Part shown: positions 13,741 through 13,931 of the stretch, piece by piece
How the letters are laid out: every line of letters begins with the position of its first letter
How positions within the stretch are numbered: the first letter of the stretch is position 1
Source: CAYJBP01 sp964368605
Lineage (GTDB): Bacteria; Bacillota; Dehalobacteriia; UBA4068
Direction: 5' to 3'
Assembly: GCA_964368605.1 (NCBI GenBank)
Contig: CAYJBP010000064.1
Location: forward strand, 1 to 13,931
Length of the DNA: 13,931 nt
Notes under the pieces: model-generated
Told to the model about the DNA's origin: nothing
The model's input: only the letters and a program-made list of their open reading frames with translations
Database searches by the model: none
Translations under genes and position numbers: made by a program

Positions 13741-13931
13741 GTCTTTTGCTGCTGATTGTTAACTGGATTGTAGGCTACTTACATTTTTCGGCAGATATTT
13801 TTGTTTACCGTATTCCGTGGGTTGAAATGCTTTCTTGTCCCTTCCAACATTAGCTTATATATTTACTTTTATCGCAGAGGGGAATGTTACTTTTTGGTCG
13901 CAAAAACTAACCAAAAACGACCGCTAATTGC
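13741..13931. other. right edge without recognisable gene
   Basis: No coding sequence with a start and ribosome binding site on either strand. A minus-strand open stretch of some 30 codons (about 13846-13750, no ATG) is too short to judge. Near the edge, tttttggt (13891-13898) and accaaaaa (13910-13917) are inverted copies, overlapping a second pair ggtcg/cgacc (13896-13900, 13918-13922). This may belong to a feature that continues beyond the window. Confidence 0.4.

Noticed and set aside
13891..13922. Overlapping inverted pairs as a terminator or mobile-element end
   Set aside because: Arms are short, the alternatives conflict, and the window ends nine bases later, so there is nothing to anchor the call.

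Overview
The window reads as a chromosomal housekeeping segment from a Firmicute (Bacillota), probably an anaerobe of the Clostridia or Negativicutes type. The evidence is a canonical T-box leader, AGGAG-type ribosome binding sites, the obg-nadD-yqeK-rsfS gene order, a sigma-A type promoter and AT-leaning intergenic DNA. I cannot fix the genus. GGCC is strikingly frequent throughout, in genes on both strands.

Left part, minus strand. Bases 1-297 hold only inverted repeats. Then, read right to left, come deoB (phosphopentomutase), punA (purine nucleoside phosphorylase) and deoA (pyrimidine-nucleoside phosphorylase), closely spaced. Together they salvage nucleosides to free bases and ribose/deoxyribose 5-phosphate. 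Upstream of deoB are a long hairpin and then the terminator of the next operon.

That next operon, also on the minus strand, is paaK (phenylacetate-CoA ligase) followed by a tandem ACT-domain protein. It has a strong promoter (5947-5974), and between promoter and paaK lies a complete T-box riboswitch (5676-5938) whose specifier is best read as UUC (phenylalanine). A T-box switches a gene on when its tRNA is uncharged, so this arrangement points to an anabolic role for paaK: activating phenylacetate for reductive carboxylation to phenylpyruvate and phenylalanine. This is the most interesting point in the window.

Right part, plus strand. A 52-residue Asn/Gln-rich peptide gene with an ideal ribosome binding site and its own terminator comes first (6058-6263). 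After a gene-free leader come ileS (no T-box in front of it), obg, nadD, yqeK and rsfS, linked by short gaps and one ATGA overlap: isoleucyl-tRNA synthetase, a ribosome-associated GTPase, NAD synthesis, an HD-domain hydrolase and the ribosome silencing factor. An AT-rich gap follows, then a YdjI-like SPFH-domain gene, then a cluster of hairpins ending in a strong intrinsic terminator (13654-13710). I see no gene in the last 190 bases. No tRNA, rRNA, CRISPR array or insertion sequence was recognised.
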